In this document: one piece after another, positions 12,928 through 24,600 of the stretch
Layout of the letters: every line of letters starts with the position of its first letter
Numbering within the stretch: the stretch's first letter is position 1
Assembly (NCBI GenBank): GCA_903813345.2
Contig: CAIIXF020000011.1
Location: 25,352,166-25,416,165 of the forward strand
Direction of reading: 5' to 3'
From: Owenia fusiformis
Taxonomy: Eukaryota > Annelida > Polychaeta > Sabellida > Oweniidae
DNA length: 64,000 bases
Position numbers and translations under genes: made by a program
The notes under the pieces: generated by a model
The model's input: only the letters and a program-made list of their open reading frames with translations
Database searches by the model: none
Told to the model about the DNA's origin: nothing

Positions 12928-15900
12928 ATGCGAGGAAGAGGCCGCGGACGTGGTGGAAGAAGTGGACGAGGAAGAGGGGGAAGCAGGCAAGGAGCTAAAG
13001 TAGCATCAGAGGATAACAGTGATCTTGATATCAATAAGGATTTGCGAGGATTTTTTGTTGGCACTGCAAGTTTTGATAAGCATTATGACGCACAGGTGTC
13101 AAATAGAAATCGCTATATTGCAGGAATCACCGTCCTTCAGAATAATGGAGTGGAAATCTCACAAAGTAAGAACTGGTTACACTACATGCATGTTCAAATA
13201 TATAGTACAATCTAATTTTCAAAATTTATTATGATCAGAAGCAGTCATGTTAAACTTTGTTAGATGGAGCACCCCGACCCTGATGAGTTTTAACTTAGAT
13301 CTGATCCTAAAAACCTCAAATATAATGAAGGTCTACAGGCAGCAGATGGTAGTCTAGTAGTAAACAAAATACATGTATTTAAACAATTGTGTGTCAAATC
13401 CATGTGAAACCTGAACATGAAACTTATAATGACCCCTTTTTTACTCATTATAACTCATTCCTCTATACTAACTCATATATAATGTGTCAACATCATGTTT
13501 CAGATGCAAGGATTAGGGCTCTAGCTGCAGCATGGGCAAGACAGGATCTAAATCTGGCCAACAGGTTGCTCAAAGACCAGGAGAATTATAGCTTTAATGA
13601 GGTCCTTAAGGCTGTTACATTACTAGACTCATCTCGCCAGATCAGAGTTCATGAGAAAAAATTAAAGAGATTGCAACTTCAGGCTGAGAAAGTTAAACCC
13701 AGAAAGTTAGGACTTATTAAGTCTCAAATTGATAACCTTAAGGTTATAAAGCCAAAAGTAAGTAAAAATGAAGAGGGAGGGTCTATGTTATCAACTTATC
13801 AGCTTTAATACTGCTTGTTGCACCTCATGTTTATGGCAACTTGATTATTTCAACCAATATGTTCTTGGTTCGATCCACCAGTAGGAGAGTACAGTAAATA
13901 AGCTAATTTTTCAATTCTTATTTCATAACTGAGCACAAATATAATATTTTACACTGGTTTGTTATGTCACTAGCACAAGTGATATTGTTTTGATCAGTTA
14001 TGAATGATGTTCAGTGGTTGGTGTTTGGTATTCAGCATGTGTAGCAAATGGTATGTGGTGACATTTTGCTCCAGGTTGGCTCAGCCAGTGGAGCTGTATG
14101 TAAACATGTCAGGTCTTGGGTGAGGAACTTCAGCAAAGACCAGTTGGAATACTTTGCACTGCACATGCCCACTGAACCATGGAGGAAACTAGCAGACATT
14201 TGTCACTTCAATCCAAACCAGGTATTTCCCTATTGGTGTCATCTCATCATAATACCCATACATCCTACCACTCAAGCTGCAGATACAGGCCCTTTGCCAG
14301 GATTTGCCAAGGGGGAGGGGGCTTACTTTTTAAAAAATTACATCAAACCCCCTCCCCCTGGCTATAGGCCTGAGATTAGTGGGGGTCTGATAAACTAGAA
14401 TCTATTGTCTTTTCTAACATTGCCTAAAAATCAAATTGCAATTTAAGATGCAAAAATATATGAAATTTTACTGGTTTTCCTTGAGATTTAGAAACTATTT
14501 CTGACTAGCAATATACTGTACTTCTACTTAATTTGACGGATCTGACAAATTGTTAAAGTCCGCCAAATAAAGTAGCCTTCAAATTCCCTGGTAATTTTAG
14601 TACAATGTAATATTGCAAGTTTGCCAAATTAAGTAGCCACCAAATGGTCAAAACTGCAAAGAAGTAGCACCAAATAAGTAGAAGTACACTAAGTTTAATT
14701 CTGCCTTAATGTTGATTCGGTCTTTTTATTTATACATGATTTATTGAAATGCTGTCTATCAGAATAATATCAAAAAAATATTAAAATGATTATGTAATTT
14801 ACAGGATTTCCCATCGTTGCCATGGTTTCTGCCATTCTGCTATGGGTCCCCTGCACCAGAGGATACAATGGTTAGCCATTGTAAGGACATCACAGAAGAT
14901 AACCTCAACTCTATGATTAAAGAATACCCAGTACCATACAGTCATATCAAGGAACACAAAGACAAGTTAACCAGTGAATCTAAAGCCAAAATTGCAACAT
15001 ATACCTCAAAATTAGACACTTTGTTATGGTAAGTTCTACAAGCATAATACGTGTATTTTAAAGGGGTTGTATAATGTTTATTATATGACTAGTTAGGTTA
15101 TTACATGAGATAAGGCCTTGATATCTTGAGGAAGGTGGACTTATGGATGTGCATGTTTAGATTTCATGAAATTATAATGACTATAATGTAAACGTTTGCC
15201 AGGTACTACGAAGACATAGCTTGTGAAGAGGTGGATAGAATAATAAATGATCGTCTCGAAGCAGGAGAAACCGTCTCATTGCCTGATGGAAAACTGTTGG
15301 AACGATTACTAAAGATAAAAATGATTCGAGAGGATATTCCCACTTCTATTCTCTGGTATCAAGTCCCAACCAAAAAGGTACAGGGTGATCTAATTTGTAT
15401 AACTATTAACCAGAGAAAATACTTTGTTTCTTTTTAAAATAGTTAATTGTATTCTTAATTATAATGCTGGACATATTTTTACATATTATCGCAAACAGTA
15501 CACACAAATTAGCTTTTATACTGTAAATTGTGAACAGTATTTTTACATTTCAAGATTACACAGGATGATACTTTGTATAATAAAAGATGATGAGATAAAT
15601 AAGGTAGTTCATTTTTGTCCAAGATGTCTCCTTTAATAAAAAAAATTGGCCTGTTTTGAAAAATCAGCCTTTAATTTTTTGAAAACACTGGTCAACATTT
15701 TGAATTTCAGGCATGCAATTCATGCGATACATGCAATACAAAGGCACAGTTCTACCCACTTTTACTTCCCATTGGACAGAAAAGACTTGATAATATTAGG
15801 TAATTGAACCTTTGTTATGATAAATAAGTATTCTGTTTTAATACATGACCTCACTGTTGTATTAAAGGGGGGGGGGGTACTTTTGAGACTCTGGAAACTA

Positions 15901-16974
15901 AATTAATTTTATTGGTTTGAATAATGTTTAAAACATTTGTTTTTTTATAATTTGCAATAATTATTTCAATATTGGTTGTTTTCAGTCTTCCGATGGAGGC
16001 CCCTATAGTTGTGATAGGGGATATGTCCTCCAGTATGAATGTTGCGATCCGGACATCAACGATCATTGCGTCACTCCTCACCGCAATCACCTCAGCTAAG
16101 CTTGTCTTCTTCAATCAAGATAATCATGAGGCTCCTTTTATTCCAACAAATATTGAAGAGATCTTAAAGATGGCGGTGACCAATCAGGCCTCGGGGAGTA
16201 CAAATCCAGCAGCCTCCTTGTGGCCATTTTACGAGGCGAAAGAGAAAGTGAACACATTTATTATTGTAACGGATGAAGAAGAGAATCAACGGTGCCAAAA
16301 TATGGAGTATGTCACCATTAATATGTTTTTGTTGAAGAATACATAAAATATGAACCTTTAATATGTTTTTGGAGTATGGGTCTTTATGAATGTTTCTTTT
16401 TGAAATAATAAGAAGTCTTTTTGAGATACTAGAGGTAACAAGATTGCAGAATGAACACAGAGCAATGTGAATACAGGTTTACAGTATGTGATTCAAGATT
16501 CAAAGATCAAATATAAATCCCCAAATATGATGTGAATTGTAATAAAGAAAATTTTCTATTTTCAGTTTTGCGACTATGTTTGAGAAATATTCACGAGAAG
16601 TTTACCCCTCAACGCTAGTATTTGTGTCATTTCTTCAGAATCAGCACAGTACAGGATATATGGTTCCTAAACTGAATGAGAAAGGGTTCCATCCTTTAGT
16701 TTTCAAGCTAGATAGAACTAAACCAGACCTGACAAAACTAGATAACCTATTTGGGCTACTCTCTTCAACATCGCAAGATTTTGATGCACAAATCTCAGCA
16801 ATGGAACAAGAGTTGAATATTTCGGATGTTGATATGAGCCAACTGCATTTAGGTTCAGATTCAGCTGTTCAAAATTCAGAAACAGCTGTTCAGGATTCAG
16901 AGACAGTAGTTAAGGATTCAAAAACAGCTGTTCAAGATACAGAAACAGGTGTTCAGGATTCAGATTCAAAGTGA
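12928..16974 (+). CDS. RGG-box protein with Ro60/TROVE-like helical region and VWA domain
   Basis: Eight coding exons: 12928-13165, 13504-13757, 14075-14221, 14805-15028, 15203-15377, 15711-15799, 15986-16306 and 16566-16974. All phases agree, giving about 618 residues. Residues 1-22 are an Arg/Gly box (RGRGRGGRSG...), typical of RNA binding. Residues ~80-345 are alpha-helical and HEAT-like (WVRNFSKDQLEYFALHM...). A small CxxCxxC cluster lies near 347-353. Residues ~377-580 resemble a VWA domain with an intact MIDAS: DMSSS (Asp388, Ser390, Ser392), Thr448 in ASGSTNP and Asp472 in IIVTDEEE. A helical region, then VWA with FIIVTDE, is the layout of Ro60/TROVE proteins, which bind misfolded and Y RNAs. 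The tail is acidic, with VQDSET-type repeats. A 3' splice site at 12870-12871 precedes the ATG, so a non-coding first exon is expected. Gene structure is firm; the Ro-like function is inferred. Confidence 0.75.
13995..14070 (+). repeat. Intronic repeat family, copy a
   Basis: Contains GGTTGGTGTTTGGTAT, AGCAAATGG and GTGGTGACATTTTGC, then CTCCAG directly at the 3' splice site of coding exon 3 (exon starts 14075). The orientation is sense to the host gene. Related copies are at 21708, 30275, 32150, 32255, 57160 and 60815. Confidence 0.6.
14306..14362. repeat. G-rich/C-rich hairpin in an intron
   Basis: GCCAAGGGGGAGGGGG and CCCCCTCCCCCTGGC are inverted copies about 27 bases apart, just after the third coding exon of the RGG/VWA gene. 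It is probably the remnant of a small MITE. Confidence 0.5.
16857..16971 (+). repeat. Coding 24-bp minisatellite in the RGG/VWA gene
   Basis: About five imperfect units of GCTGTTCAGGATTCAGAGACA type encode AVQDSET-like octads at the C-terminus. The stop codon follows within a few codons. Unit number is likely to vary between alleles. Confidence 0.7.
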
Positions 16975-17111
16975 AAGTTTAAAAACTCATGAAGAAAGTG
17001 TTAATAACTCAACCAACAATATGATGATGATAGATATGTCCATCACAGTGCAGTTATAAATTCTACATAGTATTTTTTATAGATTTACATAGAACTATCT
17101 ACAGTTTTTGC

Positions 17112-17117
17112 AATAAA
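17112..17117 (+). terminator. Poly(A) signal of the RGG/VWA gene
   Basis: AATAAA about 140 bases after the stop codon, in an AT-rich 3' UTR. Confidence 0.6.
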
Positions 17118-17139
17118 ATAATATTTTATACGATGTATG

Positions 17140-18540
17140 TATGTTTCTATCAATCAAGTATTTATTATAATATCAAACAATTATTTAATTTAAAAAAAAT
17201 ATGATGCAGTTGTAATTATAAATGTATAACTTATAAAATCAAAAATTACAAACTGTTAACAACTAAATTATTCCTAAATAATGGCATATAATCCCAAATC
17301 TTAAAAACCTTGACATTAACATGAATAATGAAAAGTTGTCATGCAAAAATGTAGATTGTTTTTATCTAGTCATTGGTAATTGTTAGTTAGTTTGTTTGTA
17401 CATAAGGCTATAGTGAATAAATTACATGTTTAACATTTCTTCCCTCTTCACTTTTGAATTACAGTAAAACTTTTTTAAAAATACATTTTTTCATGATAAC
17501 AATGTTGAATAGAGGTTACCTGTTCAGTTAGTAGTTTTCTATTTGTTTTCTGTAGTTACTTACACGTGATATTGTGCAAATGAAGAGTGTAACACTGGTG
17601 CGTGAGTATCTGAAAAATATTTTTAGCAGTTTTATGAGGGAGATATTGACAATGTTTTACACCATACATGTATTGTATCTTTAGCCATATTGTTTTATCA
17701 GAGAGAGATATGATAATGTTATTATTGTTATAATCTCTGTTTCTGGTTTTATCATTGAAAGTTGATATTGCACAAAATAAAAAAATAATTAATGTAAAAC
17801 AATCTGAGCTTATTTCACTAATATGTGTTCACCATTCAAAAACCTTGTCCAACCAAGGGTGAACGTTATATCTGGAACACAAATACAATACAAAATATAG
17901 ATGGCATTATAGTCATTCCTCCCAGTAAATTGGGAGTAAAATGTGTTTCTTGTTTATACTGTGGTGACATTACTATCCAAGCATTATGTCACGTTCTGGT
18001 CAATTATAAGTTCTATGTGTTGTTTTTTCTTGTCAATATAGCCTAAAAGGGCATATCTAAAGAAACCATATTCTCTCTAATGAGCGCACAGTGTGGTTTC
18101 CGAATTTAAATTTAAAATGGTAAGATATTGAGAGATTCCATAAATGCACATACAAAAAATTTTGAAAAGAAACATTGCAGACAATATTTTTAGTTGTTAT
18201 CACTAAGGTCTGAGACTAATATAAACTTTTATTTTAGTCTCTGCATGGGCTCTACCTCTCTTGTATTTCTTTCTCTGCATTATATAATTATCAATCAATC
18301 TCCTGTTGTGTAAATAATCAAAACTAAATGTGTGCTCAATGGAACTGTGCGCTCATTAGAGTGAATATGGTAATCCTTATCAAAACCAAGAGAGAGAATT
18401 GAAAGTTCAAACTAGGGGTTTTGTTATATCCCCTCCCCATCTGTGGTGATATACAAACAGACAGCTGCATGTTTCTGATTTAATAATGTACATAACGCTG
18501 TGCTGCAAATAAACTATGGGCAGAATGATCGGTCAATTTC
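17140..18540. other. Intergenic region between RGG/VWA gene and ARFGAP2/3
   Basis: AT-rich with no supported exon. A TAATGAGCGCACAGTG motif near 18077 and an inverted partner near 18350 (ACTGTGCGCTCATTAGA) bound about 290 bp, another candidate foldback element (arms around 18060-18095 and 18345-18372). The proximal promoter of ARFGAP2/3 follows. Confidence 0.45.
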
Positions 18541-18559
18541 ATTGAGATGTGGTGGCTCA

Positions 18560-18593
18560 TGACGTCTGGTCACGTGATAAATAGTTGACGTCA
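18560..18593 (+). promoter_or_regulatory. CRE and E-box cluster at the ARFGAP2/3 start
   Basis: GTCACGTGA with the CACGTG E-box at 18571-18576 and a full CRE, TGACGTCA, at 18586-18593, only 14 bases before the ATG at 18607. A half-related TGACGTCT lies at 18560. CRE and CACGTG sites usually bind ATF/CREB and bHLH-ZIP factors. No TATA box is evident. This is a motif match only. Confidence 0.5.
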
Positions 18594-18606
18594 CCAGAAA
18601 GTTACG

Positions 18607-21600
18607 ATGTCGGATCCTCAAAAAAGTGATATTACTGCAATATTTAAGCGGTTAAGATCAATTACAACTAATAAGGTAGGTAAAATAGATTCAGGACAAA
18701 TTATGACTTGTAGATGGAGCCATGGAAACTCATAAATTAAGGCAAATTACAATGTTATTGAGAAAAATATTCAACTTCCGGTTGATTTTTTTCTGGGCAG
18801 GTCCAAAAAGATTGCACAAAACTTTACCATATGTTAAACTAAGGAAGTCACTTGTTTAAACCTCGTATGTTCAGGGTCACTTGATCATATAGTGTTTATA
18901 GTATGATTAATGTTTCATTTTGGTAGGTAGGCATACCCAATAAATAAGAAGTAAATTTACAAAAAGGTGACTTGTCATGTCTACATTCAAAGAGTGAATC
19001 AGATCCATTAGGTCGAATAGGTAACGTCGACACCATTTTGGGGTAATGTTGACATCTTGTTGTTTATTTGCTTTAATTTCTGATCTAGGGGAAGCCATGA
19101 TTTTTTCACGCATGGGTCGAGAATCTCTTGAGATTTTAGTTTTTCCAGAAATCAAACATGGCTGAAAATGGAAATTCTACTTCTAATAAGTAAGTGTCAA
19201 AGTTACCCCATCTCTCATGTCGACAGTACCCCACACATCGACGTTACACCCCTTTGCCATAAATGTTATTTTTAAAATCAACCCCGAATTTTATGGGTAA
19301 AGTGGGGGACAAAAATAAAACTCAACGTTCACAAGTTGTCACAATGAGCTAATTTCCAAGTTTCGTGTCTCAAACTCTCCCAAGCGGTAGAAAAATAATT
19401 CCCGTTCACTAAAGTAGCACAATAAATGAATCCAAAGCTTCATACCTGCAAATAATGGATAAATCCCTACCAAATCGAATGCATGTTTTCATGAATCGCC
19501 ATGTTTGTTATCCAAAGACGGTTGACTCCCAGAATGCAACATCAGTTACTGTATTTACTCATGGCAGGTTTCAAAATGGCGGAACAGCATTTTGAAAGCT
19601 GGCACGTGTCATGTTGCATTCTGGGAGCCAATCCTCTGTTCCGGCGCAATCGGGCGACAAAATCACCTCAACATTTGAAGAGTCGGCATAACATGTGAAT
19701 ATCCACTTCAACTTTTGAAGTTCTTATTTGTCATAAGGGACACAAATTCCACTATATTTGGACTTACTCAGACAGAGAAAATAGAGCACTATATACACTG
19801 AGGTAAGAATTTATTACATGTGCGACAGCATGTACTTTTCATAGCCTTTGCAATTCTTTATGATCCCCACTGTAGATTCCATTTGAGGTACATGAAAAGG
19901 TTATTGTGGATTATTCTTTACTTGAATAAAGACTCAATAGGCAACGGTGTTATTCGAAATAGAAAATACAAACATACTTAAGAGACAAACATCTTGTTGA
20001 AAGGCCATGGTGTAAATCACAGTGAACAGAAGCACCGCCCTTACCTCAAACTGGATTCATTGCTCAGATAATAAACTAAATTGGAGATGTTGCTCAAAAT
20101 TTAAAACTGATCCTCACTCCACCTGTCTTAGGTAAATAGGCCTGATGTCATAATTGTCGTGATTGCAAATTCAAAACAGTGCCACATTTTTTCCCCTTCA
20201 GATTTCGAAGTGCCATATTTGGTCTTATTACCTATTAAAAAATTTCAAATCACACAAGAGGTAATCACAATATTATGAATTTAGAGCCAGTCATATTGTA
20301 GTGAATAATGACATTTTCAGTGTTGGAAAATATTAATCTATAAACAGGGGATCTAAAATTTCATCTATCAGATTGCGGAAGCCAGTTTTTCTGATTCAAG
20401 ATGCCCAACCTGAAGCATCTGTAATGGAGAACTTCCCATTATCTGTCGTGTGACTGAGATAATAAATAGTTGGCCTCATGTATTCAGATGAATGTGTGCC
20501 ATGTTAATTTGAGAGCATAGCCTCAAAATTACGAAGGATAATGTATACAAATACAGCTGTACAGACATATTATACTTTATATCTGAGACTTGTAAAAGTT
20601 TTCATCTCTGTACTATGTTTGTCTCTTGAAATTACATTGGATATATTGGCTGTCTGTTTAGCATAAATAACATTGTTGTTCTGACAAGTATGTATATCAC
20701 CTAAAAGTTAAATGATAAAAATCTAGATTTGTGTAAAATGCTCTCTATGCAAACCATCATACTCTCCATTGCTGAACCTGAAAGATTTATTTGGAGTTGT
20801 AGTCTGGTTCAGTAATTTTCAAATTTCAGATAGCATACAGAGCACTGATTAGACTTATTCAGTATAAGGTACATCTCAAAACAGGAAATAGTACTGGTAG
20901 AACTTTCAAAAAAGGCTTGAAAACATTTTCTCACTTTAGTGTAACATTATTGTGATAATATTCAAAACCAGTGTAGTACAAGTACATATTCACTTTATAT
21001 TTAAAATTCTTTTATATTTAATCACAGACATCAGCAAACATATGGAGGAAATAAATTGTATGTAGACAGTAAAAAGCTTTATAAAGTTTATTAACCCTAA
21101 AAATTATTTAATTATTCTTTTGTCTTCCACCACTGTGAAATCTTAATCAGGTTAATCTGAAACTTTTAATTTCCAGTTTGTTAAGCTGGTCATTGTCTCA
21201 CCCATAATATTAAGTTCTCCAAGACCTAATGGTAGCTGCTAAAGTTTCACTAATGAAAATGTTATCATTTTTCTTTACAGCAATGTTTCGACTGTCAAGC
21301 GAATAACCCAACATGGGCCAGTGTTACATATGGAGTATTCTTATGTATAGACTGTTCAGCAACACATAGATCTCTAGGAGTACATTTAACATTTATACGA
21401 TCAACACAACTAGACACAAGTTGGACATGGCCTCAGTTAAGAGCCATGCAAGTAGGAGGAAATGCAAATGCTGTAAGTATTCATACATTTGCGATCTTCT
21501 TTCTTGTAATTTAAAACTTGGTTCAGCATCATCTTAATCAGGGCTTTTTAGCCAGAGTACAAAGTTCTTACGGAATTTCAAATTGTTCATATTTGATTAA

Positions 21601-24600
21601 AGTGACAATTTCCAGATTCTAAAATCATCACCTAAATTGAAGATAGAGGTTTATTCTAATCAAATTCATTATTGATATCATTCATTATCAGAACTGCTAC
21701 AGTCATTATTGTTATAGTCTTCAACTTTTTAGTGGATTGTTCATTGATTGCCATTCGGCAGTTGGTGTTTGTTGGTTGGTGTTTTCCGCAGTTGGTATCT
21801 GTAGCGAATGGCAGGTGGTGACATTTTGCATGTTTAACCTTGTTTTCCTTGTTTCAGACTGCATTCTTCCGACAACACGGCTGCAATACATCAGACTCTC
21901 AGCAGAAATATCACAGCAGAACTGCCAAATTATACAAAGAAAAACTCCATTCCTTGGCACAGGCTGCCATGAGACAATACGGAACACAGGTGAGCTGGGA
22001 ATATTTGTAGCAGGATACTTCCACTCTTATATCATTTTCAGTATAGTGTTATACATGTAGTATTACATTAAGCCCCTGTGTTACCCTCAAGGGGTGATTG
22101 GCAGAGTTGCAAGAAAACATGTAATATGACAACAACTGCAATCATTCAACTTGTGGCAAGTCTTCTCTTTTTCATTTACAATTTTTTACAATGATGTAAT
22201 GATTAAAGATTACCTCAAATAGAGTTCTGTAGAAAGTTATTAATTAGAGGATTTTGTCAAATAACCTGTCTCTCTTATTAACTTTCAAGCTTTAAATTAA
22301 AGAGTTCCACTCAACAATACACATACAGGATATCAAGAAAATAAAATATATGAAAACATTCCCCAGAATGCTTAAATGCTAGAGAGATCACTTTGTCCAT
22401 CAGCTGTTGATCTTGAACTTTGCAATGTTTACTTCAGAGCAGAAGTTCAAACTTCTGTAGTTATGAGAGATAACAACTGATAATTGACTTTCATTATTTT
22501 ACCCAAAGGTAAAATGTCACGGTTGTCACAGTTCATATTTTTGATAAAATTTAAGAGATTGGGAAATGGAACTTACTGCTTAGGATAAAAAACAAGCTGG
22601 CTTGTAGTCCATCCTTATATAAGAAATCAGACAACTTCACGTTTTGAGAGAAGTAGCACAGAATATGACAGAGCAAAGTGATATTTTGAACAGGCTTGAC
22701 AATTGATGGTAACCACAAACCAGATTAGTGAGATGGGACAACTCTGAATTCTCCTGAATAATTCTATTAATTTTAAACTCTTGTAATGGGAATTCTATTT
22801 CCATGAATAATATCATAAATGTCACAAAAACAACAAAATAATCACAATGATATTATGTATATTTAAGTCATAAATGTAATTACTATATATTCTGAATGTA
22901 CATAATTTGGATTACTTTATACTTCATGATAATATGTAAAAAGTTTACTTGTTTCAATTTTAGCCAATTTTGGATCTACAGGTCAGATTTAATATATCTA
23001 TATCACAATAGGGTCTTAGACTCTTGGTTGCCATGGTGAAATAATACCTAAATCATGGTTGTCATGGTAAAATTCAGTGTGGGTCATGGTTGCCATGGTT
23101 AAATAATTTAAAGGTCATTAGGTCATGGTTACCATGGGATATACATCCTGGATAATGAGATGCATGTACTTGACTCAGGACTTATAAAGTGCTTTGATAC
23201 CATGGTAGTGTTTCTAGGGTCTAGGACTCTGACTCTCACCACTTGGTTAAGTGCTTGTAGCAGATTGCATATAACCTTGCTTGGATGGTATGCTTACAAA
23301 GTGTCCTTTATATAAACTAAGAGATCTTCATTTTACTGATACAGTTATGTAAGAACTAATGCCACTTAGTCTGATGCTTCGTTGCATGTGTTGAGGTAGG
23401 CCAAGTATAGTCAAGTGAACTCGACTTAATGTTGTTGTTTCACGTTTCTTTTTGACGATTTGGATATTTGTTTTTTATTTTTGTTTTCAACATTTGCGTC
23501 GAGGATATTAAGGCCATTATATTGCGGTAAATGCTTTTCTGCCCTCTATGCCCAACAAAAGTTACACAGATAAGATAATGGATCCAATGCTTCAACTAGA
23601 ATGTATTAAATCTTACCTTAAACACAGGAAACACTTGATAATTGAAGAAATGTAATCATTTTCGTATATGTTTGAACCAATTTCCAATATGGCTCTCAAG
23701 GTCACTCAAGGTCACTGAATACAGTCTAAATGTGAAACCATGCAACCAAAACGAAATCGTAATTATTTATTACCAACATATCTGTTTTCAGTTTCTTCAC
23801 CCTCCTTGGTGTCTGAGAAGGCGATTCAATTGTCATAAGACGATGATAAACTTTTTCGAGTTGAAATCTCGATCTCAATATGGCTGCCGTTATTTATTGT
23901 AATTTCGTTTTTCGCTTCACCTAGAGTTTTACTTTTACACAATCATTACCCAGAATGCATCTACACATGGGGAAAAAATTTGTTTCCAGAAAAATTCTTA
24001 TACTTCTTCAATTATCAAGCGTTTGACGTGCGTAAGGTAGGATTAAATACATTATCGATGAAGAGCATATTCTAATACATAATTTGTGTGATTTTGGTTG
24101 CCTAAACAGGCCAGGAAAGCATTTCCCTCAATTTACAACCGGCAAGTGTGTACGACCCTAGTATGCAAGAAAATAACAAAAAATAAATATCCAAATTATC
24201 AAAAAATAATGACAAATAGAGCATACGATGGTCGGATTTATATGACTAGCCAAGTAGAAAAATAATTTGTTTAATTGGATCATTTAACATTCAAGATCAT
24301 GCATACATGCTTGCTTTATGTTGCCATGCACACCCAGGTCCAAAAGTTATCTTACCACGCCTACCTTAAGGTACGGGACTGTCTAAATCTAGGATTATGG
24401 GACTGTGGGATTGTGGAACAAGAAATTTGAATATTGTCCCCTGTATGTGCTATTTCTGTTTGTAAACTTTTTTAGAAGCATCAAGACCATGTGGATTTCT
24501 CATGATGCAACAATATTATTTATGGGTTTGAATCACGATTTATAGATATTGGTATTCGCGGAATATAAATCTGGCTTTGAACCATCACTGAATATGTTTT

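Noticed and set aside
14817-15032. Separate small genes at each ORF between 12.9 and 17 kb
   Set aside because: Acceptors, donors and phases join them into one RGG/VWA protein.
19158-19190. ATG plus ten codons ending at a GTAAGT donor in ARFGAP2/3 intron 1
   Set aside because: It could be an alternative first exon, but the phase does not fit exon 2 and no other acceptor gene is seen.
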